Source of the DNA: a virus
IMG/VR virus record: IMGVR_UViG_3300025030_000041
Location: 126,001-190,000 of that record
Strand: one strand, 5' to 3'
DNA: 64,000 nt
Positions 35,111-44,421 of this stretch are shown here, one piece after another. A program made the translations under genes and the position numbers. Below the pieces are notes generated by a model that saw only the letters and a list, made by a program, of their open reading frames with translations, made no database searches and was not told the DNA's origin. The first letter of the stretch is position 1. Each line of letters begins with the position of its first letter.

Positions 35111-35283
35111 TCATTGGAGCGTTGGCAAAAAATAATGTTTAAAAAATATTGCGGCTAACTATTATATATATACAAGTATGCTTAATATATTGAATATGAA
35201 TACTAAATTCGATTGCATTATCAGACAATTTAAAAAAACTCAGATAACCCCTTAATACACATCAAATAAAACAATTTAAACTT

Positions 35284-35484
35284 ATGAAAATTGAAAAAAT
35301 AAAATGTGAAAGATGTGGTGAAATACTAAATCCTAAAACTACTAAATGGCTTGAACTTTCACAAACTGATGGCAATTATTATGACGCCATACCTATTGGT
35401 CATATATCACAAGGAGGATTTAGTTTCGGAACTACATGTGCAATTATACAACTTAAAGAAACTATAAAATGTTTAAAAAATTAA
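35284..35484 (+). CDS. Small CxxC protein (66 aa)
   Basis: The sequence MKIEKIKCERCGEILNPKTT has a CxxC pair and a later single Cys pair; it may bind zinc. Composition returns to the AT-rich phage type. It overlaps the next ORF by 16 bases. Confidence 0.5.
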   Translation: MKIEKIKCERCGEILNPKTTKWLELSQTDGNYYDAIPIGHISQGGFSFGTTCAIIQLKETIKCLKN

Positions 35485-35693
35485 GTCAAGACCAAATTAA
35501 TGAAGTCTTAAATCATGCAAAAGATATGATAAGACAACACCCAGAATACAGATGGGGCCAATCTGTATTTAATTCACTATGCCAGTTTTACCCAGACACA
35601 GCTAATGCAATCCGCACAACTGAAAATGATCCGTATTATAATGATGGTATAGTTGACCAGTGTATTAATTTTATAAAAGAAAAAGAGGATTAA
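35469..35693 (+). CDS. Small conserved phage-type protein (74 aa)
   Basis: The sequence MFKKLSQDQINEVLNHAKDM, then HPEYRWGQSVFNSLCQFYPD and ANAIRTTENDPYY, has a layout (HPExRxGQ...NAL...Y P..A..IR.T..DP) that recurs in small proteins of many phages; the role is unknown. A perfect terminator overlaps its stop codon. Confidence 0.6.
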   Translation: MFKKLSQDQINEVLNHAKDMIRQHPEYRWGQSVFNSLCQFYPDTANAIRTTENDPYYNDGIVDQCINFIKEKED

Positions 35694-35716
35694 AAATTTA
35701 ATTTTAATCCTCTTTT
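35681..35716. terminator. Bidirectional terminator between convergent genes
   Basis: A perfect 15-bp stem (35681-35695 with 35702-35716) with a 6-base loop has A/T tracts on both sides. It ends the rightward run at 35693 and the leftward sheath gene at 35736. Confidence 0.9.
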
Positions 35717-35735
35717 CTTATTTTAAATTATTAAT

Positions 35736-38564
35736 TTAAAAGCTTGGAATAAACCCTGTTGACGAACTTGATAGTTGGCCATTAGCTCTAGTAATAGTGA
35801 TTCTATTAACTATTTTATGTAGAGCTCTAGTAAAGTTTACACTAATATCTATTATACCAGTATTAGTTTCAATTACTTCAGACGTATTATTTGAAGCATC
35901 CATTATTACTTCAAATGAAGTTAATCCTCCTGCAGCTTTAACCGCTTCTAAATAGTTTTCTACAATTGTTCTTATTCTTAATCTTGTAATTTCATCATTA
36001 AAATCAAATAAGAAGTTGAATAATATTCTTTCAATATCATTTTCAATTGTAATTAAGCTATCTCTAACATGTAGGTTATTTAATGCAGATTGGATTTTTT
36101 GGTATCCTGTGTTATTACTCATTAACATAATACCAAATCCTCTTTTTCTTGTAATTAGATTAAATCCTATAGGTTCAAGATAGTCTCTATCAGTTTTAGT
36201 TAATTCATATTCTATACCAATTACTTCCGAATCGCTTATTATACCTCTTTTTGCGGCTGTTGCAGTAAATGGATTTCCTCCAGTAAATTTACGCATAAAC
36301 AAATTCGCTACATACATAGCTGGAGGTATTAACTTATTTTGTCCAGCCTCTCTTATGATTAACCACGGCATACAATATGCGGCAAACGTAGACATATTAA
36401 TACCACCAATTTGCTCATCTACTAAGTTAAAAGTAAACGAAGGGTTTAATGATAAATCTCCGCCTTGTGATATATATTGTGAACTTACTAATCCCGTTGT
36501 TGAATCAATAAAAGATGGGTCATTTGATTTTTCAAATTGTTCAAATGATGGAGCATTCACAAATGCAATCATTCGTTGATGCATTGCTGCAAGTTTAATT
36601 AAAGGATTTTTACTTGCTCCACTTATATCGCCTGACCAACAATCAATTAAATATCTAACATTAACGATTTCTCGTTCCGCAAGAGTAGATGGAATATTAG
36701 TACTATCAAATAAGTAATTTAGAATAGTATTTTGATTAATTCCATTAGCCAAATGCCTATTAATATCTAATTTAAATTCTTTAAGAGTTTGTCCTTTAAT
36801 TTCAGTAATAAATGTATCAACTCCTTTAATTGAAGTAACTGATACTGGACTTCCATTTACTAAAATTTCATCTTTACATTTTACAGTTAAATATGTAGTA
36901 GTAACTAAAGGAGATCCACTATCAACTTTAGTTTCTTTAACTGATAAAATTCTAGTAAGTCGAGGTCTTCCTTCAGATACTGACGCTCTTAAAAATTGTC
37001 CAGGTTTTAAAAATTCTGAAGTATTAGTTGAGTTATCATATGTTGTAGTATTACCTTGTACTATTTTTTTAACAATAACAACTTCAGTTGGACTAACTTG
37101 AGAATCAACATTAAAATCTAAAGAAAATTCAGTTTGAGATGTATTAAATTCTATAACTGTATCTGGCCCGGATGTATATGTTAATATATCGCTTTGATTT
37201 AATAAAGTTATATCGTCATATGCTTTAATTGTAATATATTTTAAATTACCATTTCCAGTATCTACAAATGATCCTTCAACTTTAATATATTTAACAGTTG
37301 GTGAAGGAAGATTATCAGTATTTATATCACCCGTTTTAATAAATCCATCAAAATATGATTTATAAAGGGGAGTTCCTTCATATGCTCGTACTACTTTAGT
37401 AGTTCCACTTACATATGCGGTGTTACTAGTAATAGTACCAGGAACTGTATTTGTTCCATCAGCATCATCTTGATATAATAAAATACTAGATACTGGCTTT
37501 TTATAAGAAATAACATCTATTAATTTAGTACCGTAATCATCAGCATCTTTAGTTAATTCAGAATATCCATGACCAATTAAATCTAACCTATGTGACTCAA
37601 TACTTAAATCTGTAAAAGTATCATTAGTTAAATCAATTAGCTCAGTTTTTTCTGTATCTATTGCACAAAGCACTTCAGTTATAGGAAATAAATTATTAAC
37701 TAATCTTGAAATATCAATTATTCTACCTCCTCTATCTTTAAAATCAGGAATCATACACCCTTGAGTTCTTCCAAGAACTTTTATTTCTTTAAGTTGTAAA
37801 AACTCATTAATTAAAGACTTTTTAAGTCCTTCTGCTGTAAAATATTTACCAAATACTGCGTCTTTAGATAAAGATATATAGTCATTATAAGTACCTTCTA
37901 TTATAAGAACATCAACAAAATAATCACTTATATAATCTTTAGGATGTATAAAAGATGGAACTGGAATTTGGTCAGCTAATGAGCCATACCACTCTTGAAC
38001 AGTTATGTCATACCCTAAAATTTCAGCTTTTTTAGTAAAAATAGTAACAGGTTTTTTACCTAAATTAGAGAATGATAATATTTTGTTTACCTCAGATGTT
38101 CCAGTTAAGCCAGACGCATTATTTTTAACCTTAGTAAGTTGTTTATCACTTGCAAACCAAAGTTTTTGTGTATTGAAAAATTTAGAGTATCCATCTTGAG
38201 CTGGTAAACTTATAGTATTTCCAGTAGATACTTCAGTATTAAATGTAGTAAAATACGCCTTATCTAGTGTATCATCAATAGGGCCAACGTTCATTACATA
38301 TACTGGGCCTTCTTTAAGAGCTATCTCAATTGCTCTATGAAAAAAACATCCTCTATTTTCTAAATAAGGATCTTTATCACCAAAAACTGAATTTCTAGTT
38401 CTTAAATCTGGTATAAATACTATACTATTAATTGGGCCTTTGCGGCTATTTCCAATTATTAATCTGCCAGTAGTAATAGGCAAAGAAATATTAGAACTTT
38501 GGTCTATTTCGATTTGGTATACACCAGATGATTTAAATTGTTGTAAATTTAATGTTTCAGCCAT
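35736..38564 (-). CDS. 18: Contractile tail sheath protein, T4 gp18-like
   Basis: At 942 residues this is longer than T4 gp18 (659). The N-terminus SSGVYQIEIDQSSNISLPIT followed by GRLIIGNSRKGPIN is the usual start of phage sheath subunits. The C-terminal domain (GFNLITRKRGFGIMLMSNNT, NNLHVRDSLITIENDIERIL and FNFLFDFND, ISVNFTRALHKIVNRITITR) is the conserved sheath polymerisation domain. The extra length lies in the middle (about residues 330-620, Thr/Ser-rich beta domains), likely exposed on the tail surface. A late-promoter-like motif lies 24 bases before the ATG. Confidence 0.92.
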   Translation of the reverse strand: MAETLNLQQFKSSGVYQIEIDQSSNISLPITTGRLIIGNSRKGPINSIVFIPDLRTRNSVFGDKDPYLENRGCFFHRAIEIALKEGPVYVMNVGPIDDTLDKAYFTTFNTEVSTGNTISLPAQDGYSKFFNTQKLWFASDKQLTKVKNNASGLTGTSEVNKILSFSNLGKKPVTIFTKKAEILGYDITVQEWYGSLADQIPVPSFIHPKDYISDYFVDVLIIEGTYNDYISLSKDAVFGKYFTAEGLKKSLINEFLQLKEIKVLGRTQGCMIPDFKDRGGRIIDISRLVNNLFPITEVLCAIDTEKTELIDLTNDTFTDLSIESHRLDLIGHGYSELTKDADDYGTKLIDVISYKKPVSSILLYQDDADGTNTVPGTITSNTAYVSGTTKVVRAYEGTPLYKSYFDGFIKTGDINTDNLPSPTVKYIKVEGSFVDTGNGNLKYITIKAYDDITLLNQSDILTYTSGPDTVIEFNTSQTEFSLDFNVDSQVSPTEVVIVKKIVQGNTTTYDNSTNTSEFLKPGQFLRASVSEGRPRLTRILSVKETKVDSGSPLVTTTYLTVKCKDEILVNGSPVSVTSIKGVDTFITEIKGQTLKEFKLDINRHLANGINQNTILNYLFDSTNIPSTLAEREIVNVRYLIDCWSGDISGASKNPLIKLAAMHQRMIAFVNAPSFEQFEKSNDPSFIDSTTGLVSSQYISQGGDLSLNPSFTFNLVDEQIGGINMSTFAAYCMPWLIIREAGQNKLIPPAMYVANLFMRKFTGGNPFTATAAKRGIISDSEVIGIEYELTKTDRDYLEPIGFNLITRKRGFGIMLMSNNTGYQKIQSALNNLHVRDSLITIENDIERILFNFLFDFNDEITRLRIRTIVENYLEAVKAAGGLTSFEVIMDASNNTSEVIETNTGIIDISVNFTRALHKIVNRITITRANGQLSSSSTGFIPSF

Positions 38565-38587
38565 TTCTTAAAATTTATTTTTATATT

Positions 38588-38600
38588 TTTATTTATTTAA
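38588..38600 (-). promoter_or_regulatory. Late-promoter-like motif before the sheath gene
   Basis: On the minus strand it reads TTAAATAAATAAA, 24 bases ahead of the sheath start. Confidence 0.45.
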
Positions 38601-38647
38601 AAAATAATGCAAAAAAAAATAAAATGACAGAAAAATAAATTATTATT

Positions 38648-39094
38648 TTAAGTATAGACATCACCTTTTACATCAATTAATTTTCGTACTTCTTCTTCTG
38701 TAAATTTCTTCTTATTATTATTACTAAAAAAATTTCCATTAACTATTTTAGGAGCGCCTTCTAGACTAATTAAGTTATTATAAGAACAACTAAAATATCC
38801 AACTACTTCTTCTATATTTAGCTCTCTTAAATCGTTTATTTCCTTTATTTTAGCATTACCTATTAAAACCGTAATATTCTTAAAATCTTTCATATTATCT
38901 TTAGTTATAATAAAAGTGTCATTAATGGGTTTCACTACAAATATTTGTTCTTTGGTATAACCTTTATTAAGGTAAGGAAGTAATAAGTCATCCCATCTTT
39001 CTTTAAGCCTCCTAGGTATAAATATATCTTTAGCGCTAAGCTTAGGAGTTTCTTCTTCGGATATAAATTGTTCAAATAGTTTTATGTGTTTCAT
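38648..39094 (-). CDS. LRR family protein 8, shortest member
   Basis: At 148 residues it keeps the leader MKHIKLFEQFISEEETP, the conserved domain and the tail KKFTEEEVRKLIDVKG, but has only one full LRR unit (VVGYFSCSYNNLISLEGAP). It shows that the constant ends are maintained when the repeat array shrinks. Its start is adjacent to the stop of the upstream gene. Confidence 0.83.
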   Translation of the reverse strand: MKHIKLFEQFISEEETPKLSAKDIFIPRRLKERWDDLLLPYLNKGYTKEQIFVVKPINDTFIITKDNMKDFKNITVLIGNAKIKEINDLRELNIEEVVGYFSCSYNNLISLEGAPKIVNGNFFSNNNKKKFTEEEVRKLIDVKGDVYT

Positions 39095-41191
39095 TTATCT
39101 AATCCTGTCAGTTCTAAAAGTTAAATTTTGTATAGTACTATCTATACAAATTATATCAAAAATTGGTTTATATAAAAATAAGGTAGAACCTGCGAAGTCT
39201 GCATCACTAAATATGTCTATTACGTCTATGTAGTTATTTGTAGAATTTGTTAATAATTTAATACTAAACGTGTTTGGAACAATTTCATCATTAAAAATTA
39301 GTCTAAATACTTGGCCGTTTTTCCATTTATTTTTAGAATCGTCTATTATAATTTCAACATCTCCATTTAATACTATTCTAGTACCAGAGTTAACATGTCT
39401 TAAGTAGTTAGTAAATTGTTTTAATTCTATTGTTGTTACATTTATAATATTTACTTCTGGAGAATTTGATAAATTATAATTTTGTACAGTATTAGTTATT
39501 CCAATTTTATTCGGAACATTTTTATCAATTGAAATTCCATCACCGTTTTTTATTGCGTCTATATTATACGAAACTTGGATAGACGTTTTATTATTATAAA
39601 TATTACTAATTTCATCATAATTTTTATTAATTAAACTCATTATAGTTTCGGTATTATCAAATAATGCTTGGTTTGAATTTAATGAATCCTCTATTGTTTT
39701 AAGTCTAGTATCTATTGAAGTAGTCACAGCAGAATCTATTATTAATGATTTTAAATCTGTAATTTCATTTTTTATATTAACAATTTCACTAATATTATCT
39801 CCATAAATTCTAGTTAAATCTTTAAATTGAGTAAGAACATCAGTGTAAAGGTCTAATGAAAATGTAGAATAATCATTAATACTTTTTTCTATAAATACAG
39901 TATCAATAGATGTATCAAATTTAAAATTAGCTTTAAATGCATATGATGTTCCATTAGTATTATTAATAGGGTCTGGCCGATATTTCATTAAAGTTGGAAT
40001 TTTAAAATTAATTCCAGATTGTTCAGGTTTATTTAAAAATAAAATACCATATAAATTAGTAGAAGTATCAGCTGGATTATTTTGATCAAATACATCATAA
40101 TATATTAATACAGCATTAAATTCAAAAGATTTACTTCCAGCGTCATCAGCTAATTGGCTTAAAGATTTAATTGATAAATTTTGTGAAGCTAATGTATAAT
40201 CATTTAATGTAAAATCCAAAGATATACCGTCTAAAGTAGACCTCTTATATTCTACCGTAGTAGATCCTTTTATTTTTCTTATTTTTTCAGTTAATGCACT
40301 ATGAAAATTAGTTATGGAATCAGTAAAATATGAATTATTAGTTTGATTTGGTGAATGCCAATATCTTTCTTCCCATTGAGATAACTGGTAATTATATATT
40401 TCTTGTGTTACACTTCTATCATCAATATCAAAAAATGATTTAATAGATAATCCGTATGGATGAGTATCAAAATAATTTCTTCCAACTAAATATTCAGTAT
40501 TTAATGGATTATCAGGAATATTAGTTAAATTCATTCCAGGTGCATAATTCTCGTCTTCTACTGAATCAAATAATACATAAGGCGTATTACCAACGGAGGT
40601 AGGAGTATGAATATATACCTCAGTATACGCATTTTTAGAATGTTTAACACTATTAACAACATCTATATCTGCAATATATCGTACAACTTTTTTATAATTT
40701 GATGGAGTATTAGTATTACTTAATAGGTGTTCATCTTCTTCAACAAATAAATCTTTAACATTTGTAATTGAATTTTCAAATGGAGTAGCTTTTCTAAATC
40801 GCATAACCCCTAATTCTTTAAGCCATTTCCAAAATACTCTTTCACTTACATTTCTTTTTAATTCTCTATTATAAGCACTCCTACTTGTAATTAAACTTTC
40901 TAAGTTTAAACAATAATTTTGAAATGACTCACTTAAATTAATAGATTGGTCAGTATTTACTCCTTCTATTAATGGGGTTTCTCCTAATACATTAAATTGT
41001 AAAAAATTTTGGTTAGTTTCAGCGTCATTTATTTTACCTATTTCTGGGATACGTAATAATGCAAATTTGCTAAATACAAACTTATTTCCTGTATTATTTG
41101 CAGTAGTCGTTAAGTCTTCAATTGAAGACGGAAATGAATAAAAAATACCCTCGCTGCTTTTTATTGGTTTTATAAATGGAGTTGTTGCCAT
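39095..41191 (-). CDS. Virion structural protein, probably baseplate or tail-associated
   Basis: The 698-residue protein has no enzyme motif. The stretch RNVSERVFWKWLKELGVMRF (about residues 115-135) recurs in large structural proteins of T4-like phages, some annotated as baseplate wedge proteins. The middle is Asn/Ser/Tyr-rich. A probable coiled coil follows (LKSLIIDSAVTTSIDTRLKT), then a beta-rich C-terminus. It is first in a run with LRR protein 8 and the sheath. The exact position in the particle is unclear. Confidence 0.65.
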   Translation of the reverse strand: MATTPFIKPIKSSEGIFYSFPSSIEDLTTTANNTGNKFVFSKFALLRIPEIGKINDAETNQNFLQFNVLGETPLIEGVNTDQSINLSESFQNYCLNLESLITSRSAYNRELKRNVSERVFWKWLKELGVMRFRKATPFENSITNVKDLFVEEDEHLLSNTNTPSNYKKVVRYIADIDVVNSVKHSKNAYTEVYIHTPTSVGNTPYVLFDSVEDENYAPGMNLTNIPDNPLNTEYLVGRNYFDTHPYGLSIKSFFDIDDRSVTQEIYNYQLSQWEERYWHSPNQTNNSYFTDSITNFHSALTEKIRKIKGSTTVEYKRSTLDGISLDFTLNDYTLASQNLSIKSLSQLADDAGSKSFEFNAVLIYYDVFDQNNPADTSTNLYGILFLNKPEQSGINFKIPTLMKYRPDPINNTNGTSYAFKANFKFDTSIDTVFIEKSINDYSTFSLDLYTDVLTQFKDLTRIYGDNISEIVNIKNEITDLKSLIIDSAVTTSIDTRLKTIEDSLNSNQALFDNTETIMSLINKNYDEISNIYNNKTSIQVSYNIDAIKNGDGISIDKNVPNKIGITNTVQNYNLSNSPEVNIINVTTIELKQFTNYLRHVNSGTRIVLNGDVEIIIDDSKNKWKNGQVFRLIFNDEIVPNTFSIKLLTNSTNNYIDVIDIFSDADFAGSTLFLYKPIFDIICIDSTIQNLTFRTDRIR

Positions 41192-41233
41192 TATTTAATA
41201 TTTTTTTAAGATAATTAGAGCTATATGTAGGTA

Positions 41234-41749
41234 TTAATAATTAATAATTCCAGCTTTAGTATCAATTGCATGTTTTATTTCTTTTTGTAAAAACTTTTTG
41301 CCTCTATTTTGGGATATGATAACATCATCTGTAACTAATTTAGGAGCTCCTTCTAGACTAGTTAATGCATTAAAAGTACTAATGAATCTGCCATTTACTA
41401 TTTTAGGACTACCTTTACGATTAGTTAAATTATTGCTAGAACAATTAAAATCTCCAAGCACCTCATCTATATCTATATCCCATTTATTCATATCGCCGTT
41501 TATATAAACTAAACCAACTATAATTTTAATATCTTTAAAATCTTTTACATTATTATCATTTATAATAACTTCATCTCTAAGAGATTTAGCAACTACTATT
41601 TGTTCTTTTGTATAACCTTTATTAAGGTAAGGGATAAGAAGGTCATCCCATCTTTCTTTAAGTCTTCTAGGTATAAATATATTTTTACGACTAAGTTTAG
41701 GTATGTCTTCTTCAGATATAAACTGTTCAAATAATTTAATACGTCTCAT
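41234..41749 (-). CDS. LRR family protein 9, divergent
   Basis: The 171-residue member starts MRRIKLFEQFISEEDIP, then KLSRKNIFIPRRLKERWDDL, two LRR units (LTNRKGSPKIV, LTSLEGAPKLV) and a diverged tail (GKKFLQKEIKHAIDTKAG). The units have lost the usual FDCS core in one case (RFISTFN). A TATAAATAAA motif lies just upstream of the start. Confidence 0.82.
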   Translation of the reverse strand: MRRIKLFEQFISEEDIPKLSRKNIFIPRRLKERWDDLLIPYLNKGYTKEQIVVAKSLRDEVIINDNNVKDFKDIKIIVGLVYINGDMNKWDIDIDEVLGDFNCSSNNLTNRKGSPKIVNGRFISTFNALTSLEGAPKLVTDDVIISQNRGKKFLQKEIKHAIDTKAGIINY

Positions 41750-41798
41750 TATTTTTATTTATATAAAAATTAAAAAAAAATATGATTTGCTCCTTGAA

Positions 41799-42296
41799 TT
41801 AAAAATTAAAATCTTTTGCAATTTTAGTTATATTGTTATCTAATTCAGTTAGGTCACACTCTTTAGATTTTAATATATAAAAATCCAAATTAAAAAATTG
41901 TAATGGCTTATGTGTATACTTTAAAGATGACCTGTATTTTTTAACAATTTTATAACAAAACCTATCATAAAAAAGTCTTCTAGTTTTAGATTCGTCTAAT
42001 GCACAAAAAATAAAAGACTCTGGCTGTATTTCTTCTATAAATTGAATGGCTGCTGAATCGATAGTAGGAATAGATAAAAAAGCTTTTTTAGGATCATTTA
42101 ACAACTTAAATTCTCCATTTGCTTTAAACTTAAATAACCAGTGGTTTTGTAAAGTTGAATAGTTTGTGATAGCTATATCATATTTAATATCATCTATTTT
42201 AAATACTCCTATCCATTCGCTTTGCGATTTATTCCAATTTATTAATAACGGATTTTTTAATCCTTCTATAATAAATTTTTGAAAATTTTTAAACAT
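41799..42296 (-). CDS. Head-cargo candidate, intact homologue of the tnpB-interrupted gene
   Basis: The 165-residue protein starts MFKNFQKFIIEGLKNP, a targeting-like leader with the FIIE cleavage-type site. The rest (INWNKSQSEWIGVFKIDDIK, then FIFCALDESKTRRLFYDRF) matches in order the two remnants flanking tnpB at 232-357 and 1897-2142. The function is unknown. It overlaps the 3' end of the upstream LRR gene by 8 bases. Confidence 0.55.
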   Translation of the reverse strand: MFKNFQKFIIEGLKNPLLINWNKSQSEWIGVFKIDDIKYDIAITNYSTLQNHWLFKFKANGEFKLLNDPKKAFLSIPTIDSAAIQFIEEIQPESFIFCALDESKTRRLFYDRFCYKIVKKYRSSLKYTHKPLQFFNLDFYILKSKECDLTELDNNITKIAKDFNF

Positions 42297-42993
42297 AAAC
42301 TTCTCCTTTTATATCAATAACATGTCTTACTTCTTTTTCTGTAAATTTCTTTAAATTATTGCTTATATTAAAATCTCCTCTTATTATAGAGGGTGTCCCT
42401 TCAAGGCTAGTTAATCTATTATAAGAACAATCAAAAAAGCCATTAACTATAACGGGACCACCATCTAAACTAGTTAAGATATTATTAGAACAATTAAAGT
42501 TACCTCCTATTGTGGAAAGGCATCCTTCAAGACTAGTTAACTTATTATTAGAGCATGAGAAATTTCCATTAACTGATACAGGACTTCCTTCTAAACTAGT
42601 TAAGTTATTATTAGAACAACTAAAATACCCATTAACTATAGTAGGACCGCCTTCTAAACTAGTTAGTTTATTTAACTTATTTAAGTAACAATCAAAATTT
42701 CCTGATATTTCATCTACCCTTAATACTCTCAAATCATTTATTCCTCGTATTATAGCATTACCTATTATAACTTTAATATTCTTAAAGTCTTTTATATTAT
42801 TTTTAGTTATACTAATAACTTCATTAAAGGGTTTAGTTACAAATATTTGGTCTTTTGTATAACCTTTATTTAGATATGGAATACACAAAGAATCTCGTCT
42901 TTCTTTAAGTGGTATAAATATATCTTTGACACTATAATTATGATTCTTAAATTTATTAGATGCATTACAGTCTAATAGACTATGATATTTCAT
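42289..42993 (-). CDS. LRR family protein 10, leader lost
   Basis: The 234-residue paralogue keeps the body (SVKDIFIPLKERRDSLCIPY, GYTKDQIF, DFKNIKVIIGNAII), about six LRR units and the tail KKFTEKEVRHVIDIKG. Its first 25 residues (MKYHSLLDCNASNKFKNHNY) no longer match the targeting peptide, and the RRLKERWDD block is shortened. This member would be predicted not to enter the head, or to be decaying. Confidence 0.75.
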   Translation of the reverse strand: MKYHSLLDCNASNKFKNHNYSVKDIFIPLKERRDSLCIPYLNKGYTKDQIFVTKPFNEVISITKNNIKDFKNIKVIIGNAIIRGINDLRVLRVDEISGNFDCYLNKLNKLTSLEGGPTIVNGYFSCSNNNLTSLEGSPVSVNGNFSCSNNKLTSLEGCLSTIGGNFNCSNNILTSLDGGPVIVNGFFDCSYNRLTSLEGTPSIIRGDFNISNNLKKFTEKEVRHVIDIKGEVYV

Positions 42994-42995
42994 TT

Positions 42996-44405
42996 TTATA
43001 AAGTATCTACTGTTAATTTAATTAAGTCAGCCATAGATTTAAATGGTTGTTTACTATTTATTACTTTCTTTAGTGCATCTTCTACTAATTTTTCGTCGAA
43101 CCCAGCTTTAATTAATTTAGTTTTAGCTTTACTTAAAATCTCCGAGTCTTTTATATTTTTTGCTTTATTTACTTCAGGTTTATTTACAGCGTCTTTAATT
43201 GTAAAAGTTACAAAATTTTCTACAGTTTCTTCTGCTTGTTTAGTAACTTTCTCTAATTCTTTCTTTTTAGTTTCATCTTCTTTTTGTTTTAGTTGAGTTT
43301 CTAATTTAAAAATAAGTTCTTTTTGTTTTTTTAATTCTTCTACATATTTAGAAGTATCAGTTGGTTTAACAACAGTATTTAATTTATTAATATCAGTATT
43401 TAAATTTTGTTCTTCCTCTTTTAATCTCTTATTTAAACCGGATATTTCGACTTGAATTTTTTCTTTTTCTTTTTTAGTAATATTGGCACTATTAATAATA
43501 TTTTCTTTTTGCCTAATAGATTTTTTAATAATTATAATATTTTTATTAGTTATATCAATCTGTTCTTTTAAATCATTAATACTAGCCCGAGGAGCTTCTT
43601 CTTTTTTTTCGGTAGGCACTTCTTTTTTTTCAGTAGGCCCTTCTTTTTTCTCAATAGGTATTTCTAATTTCGAAATACTTTCTGTAGCTTGCTTATTACT
43701 TTCAATAAATTCATTTTTAAATTTTTCTAAGTCTTTAAATAATGGGTCTTTACTAATATCTTCTGATGGAATTAAAGCCTGCCTAACATCTGCTTCTAAA
43801 TTAGTCAAAGCAACTTTAATAAGATTAAACCGGTTCAATAATATATCTTTGATTGCCACTAACTCTTTAACTCTTTTCGGTTTATCATGGTATTTTTCTG
43901 CTAACTTTTTTAAATCATTTACGAAATTATCAAATTTATTTTCTATAAATTCTATATTAGATGTTTTAGCTTTTCGCAAAGCTTCCTTTGCATTTTTAGT
44001 TCTTTCATATAATATTTCAGTTCTTGTTTTCAATTCGTCATACTCAGGCAATCCTCGCTGCTGAGATTTTTTCAATTGCTTTAATGCAATTGTTCCTTTG
44101 TAATATTCCTCTTCTAACATTAATTCTCTAAATAATAAAGTTAAATACGTTTTTAATAATTTACTAGAACTAATAGTAGAATCACCTAACACAGCGTCAG
44201 CTATATCTCTTACAGATTGACCTTTAAATTTTCTAAATTTCTTAAATCTTAAATCTTTAGCATCTATACTTTCTTCTAAAGAATCTAACCCTACTATATC
44301 TTCACCTTCTTTTTTTATTTTTAAAGACTCTTTATCAAATTTAGCCTTAGTAAATAACCCATGTATAAAACTAAATAACCCCTCGTTAATACTATTTTCT
44401 TGCAT
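42996..44405 (-). CDS. Coiled-coil protein, possible head core/scaffold component
   Basis: About 469 residues from ATG 44405 (MQENSINEGLFSFIHGLFTK); an ATG 24 bases upstream overlaps the fibre gene. The sequence is dominated by Lys/Glu coiled coils (residues 120-230 and 270-400), with a degenerate repeat EKKEGPTEKKEVPTEKKEEA near residue 250. A small C-terminal helical domain (KAKTKLIKAGFDEKLVEDAL) follows. High charge and coiled coil are typical of scaffold or core proteins, but that is inference. Its C-terminus abuts LRR protein 10. Confidence 0.5.
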   Translation of the reverse strand: MQENSINEGLFSFIHGLFTKAKFDKESLKIKKEGEDIVGLDSLEESIDAKDLRFKKFRKFKGQSVRDIADAVLGDSTISSSKLLKTYLTLLFRELMLEEEYYKGTIALKQLKKSQQRGLPEYDELKTRTEILYERTKNAKEALRKAKTSNIEFIENKFDNFVNDLKKLAEKYHDKPKRVKELVAIKDILLNRFNLIKVALTNLEADVRQALIPSEDISKDPLFKDLEKFKNEFIESNKQATESISKLEIPIEKKEGPTEKKEVPTEKKEEAPRASINDLKEQIDITNKNIIIIKKSIRQKENIINSANITKKEKEKIQVEISGLNKRLKEEEQNLNTDINKLNTVVKPTDTSKYVEELKKQKELIFKLETQLKQKEDETKKKELEKVTKQAEETVENFVTFTIKDAVNKPEVNKAKNIKDSEILSKAKTKLIKAGFDEKLVEDALKKVINSKQPFKSMADLIKLTVDTL

Positions 44406-44421
44406 TTTATTTTTTTTATTT

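Noticed and set aside
30165-35160. Integron integrase gene near the attC-like sites
   Set aside because: None of the proteins in the window has tyrosine recombinase motifs (R...HxxR...Y), so I call only attC-like sites, not an integron.
43483-44064. Plus-strand ORF of 193 codons opposite the coiled-coil gene
   Set aside because: It is the antisense reading of a Lys/Glu-rich coiled coil, which produces artificial Phe/Leu/Ser-rich frames.
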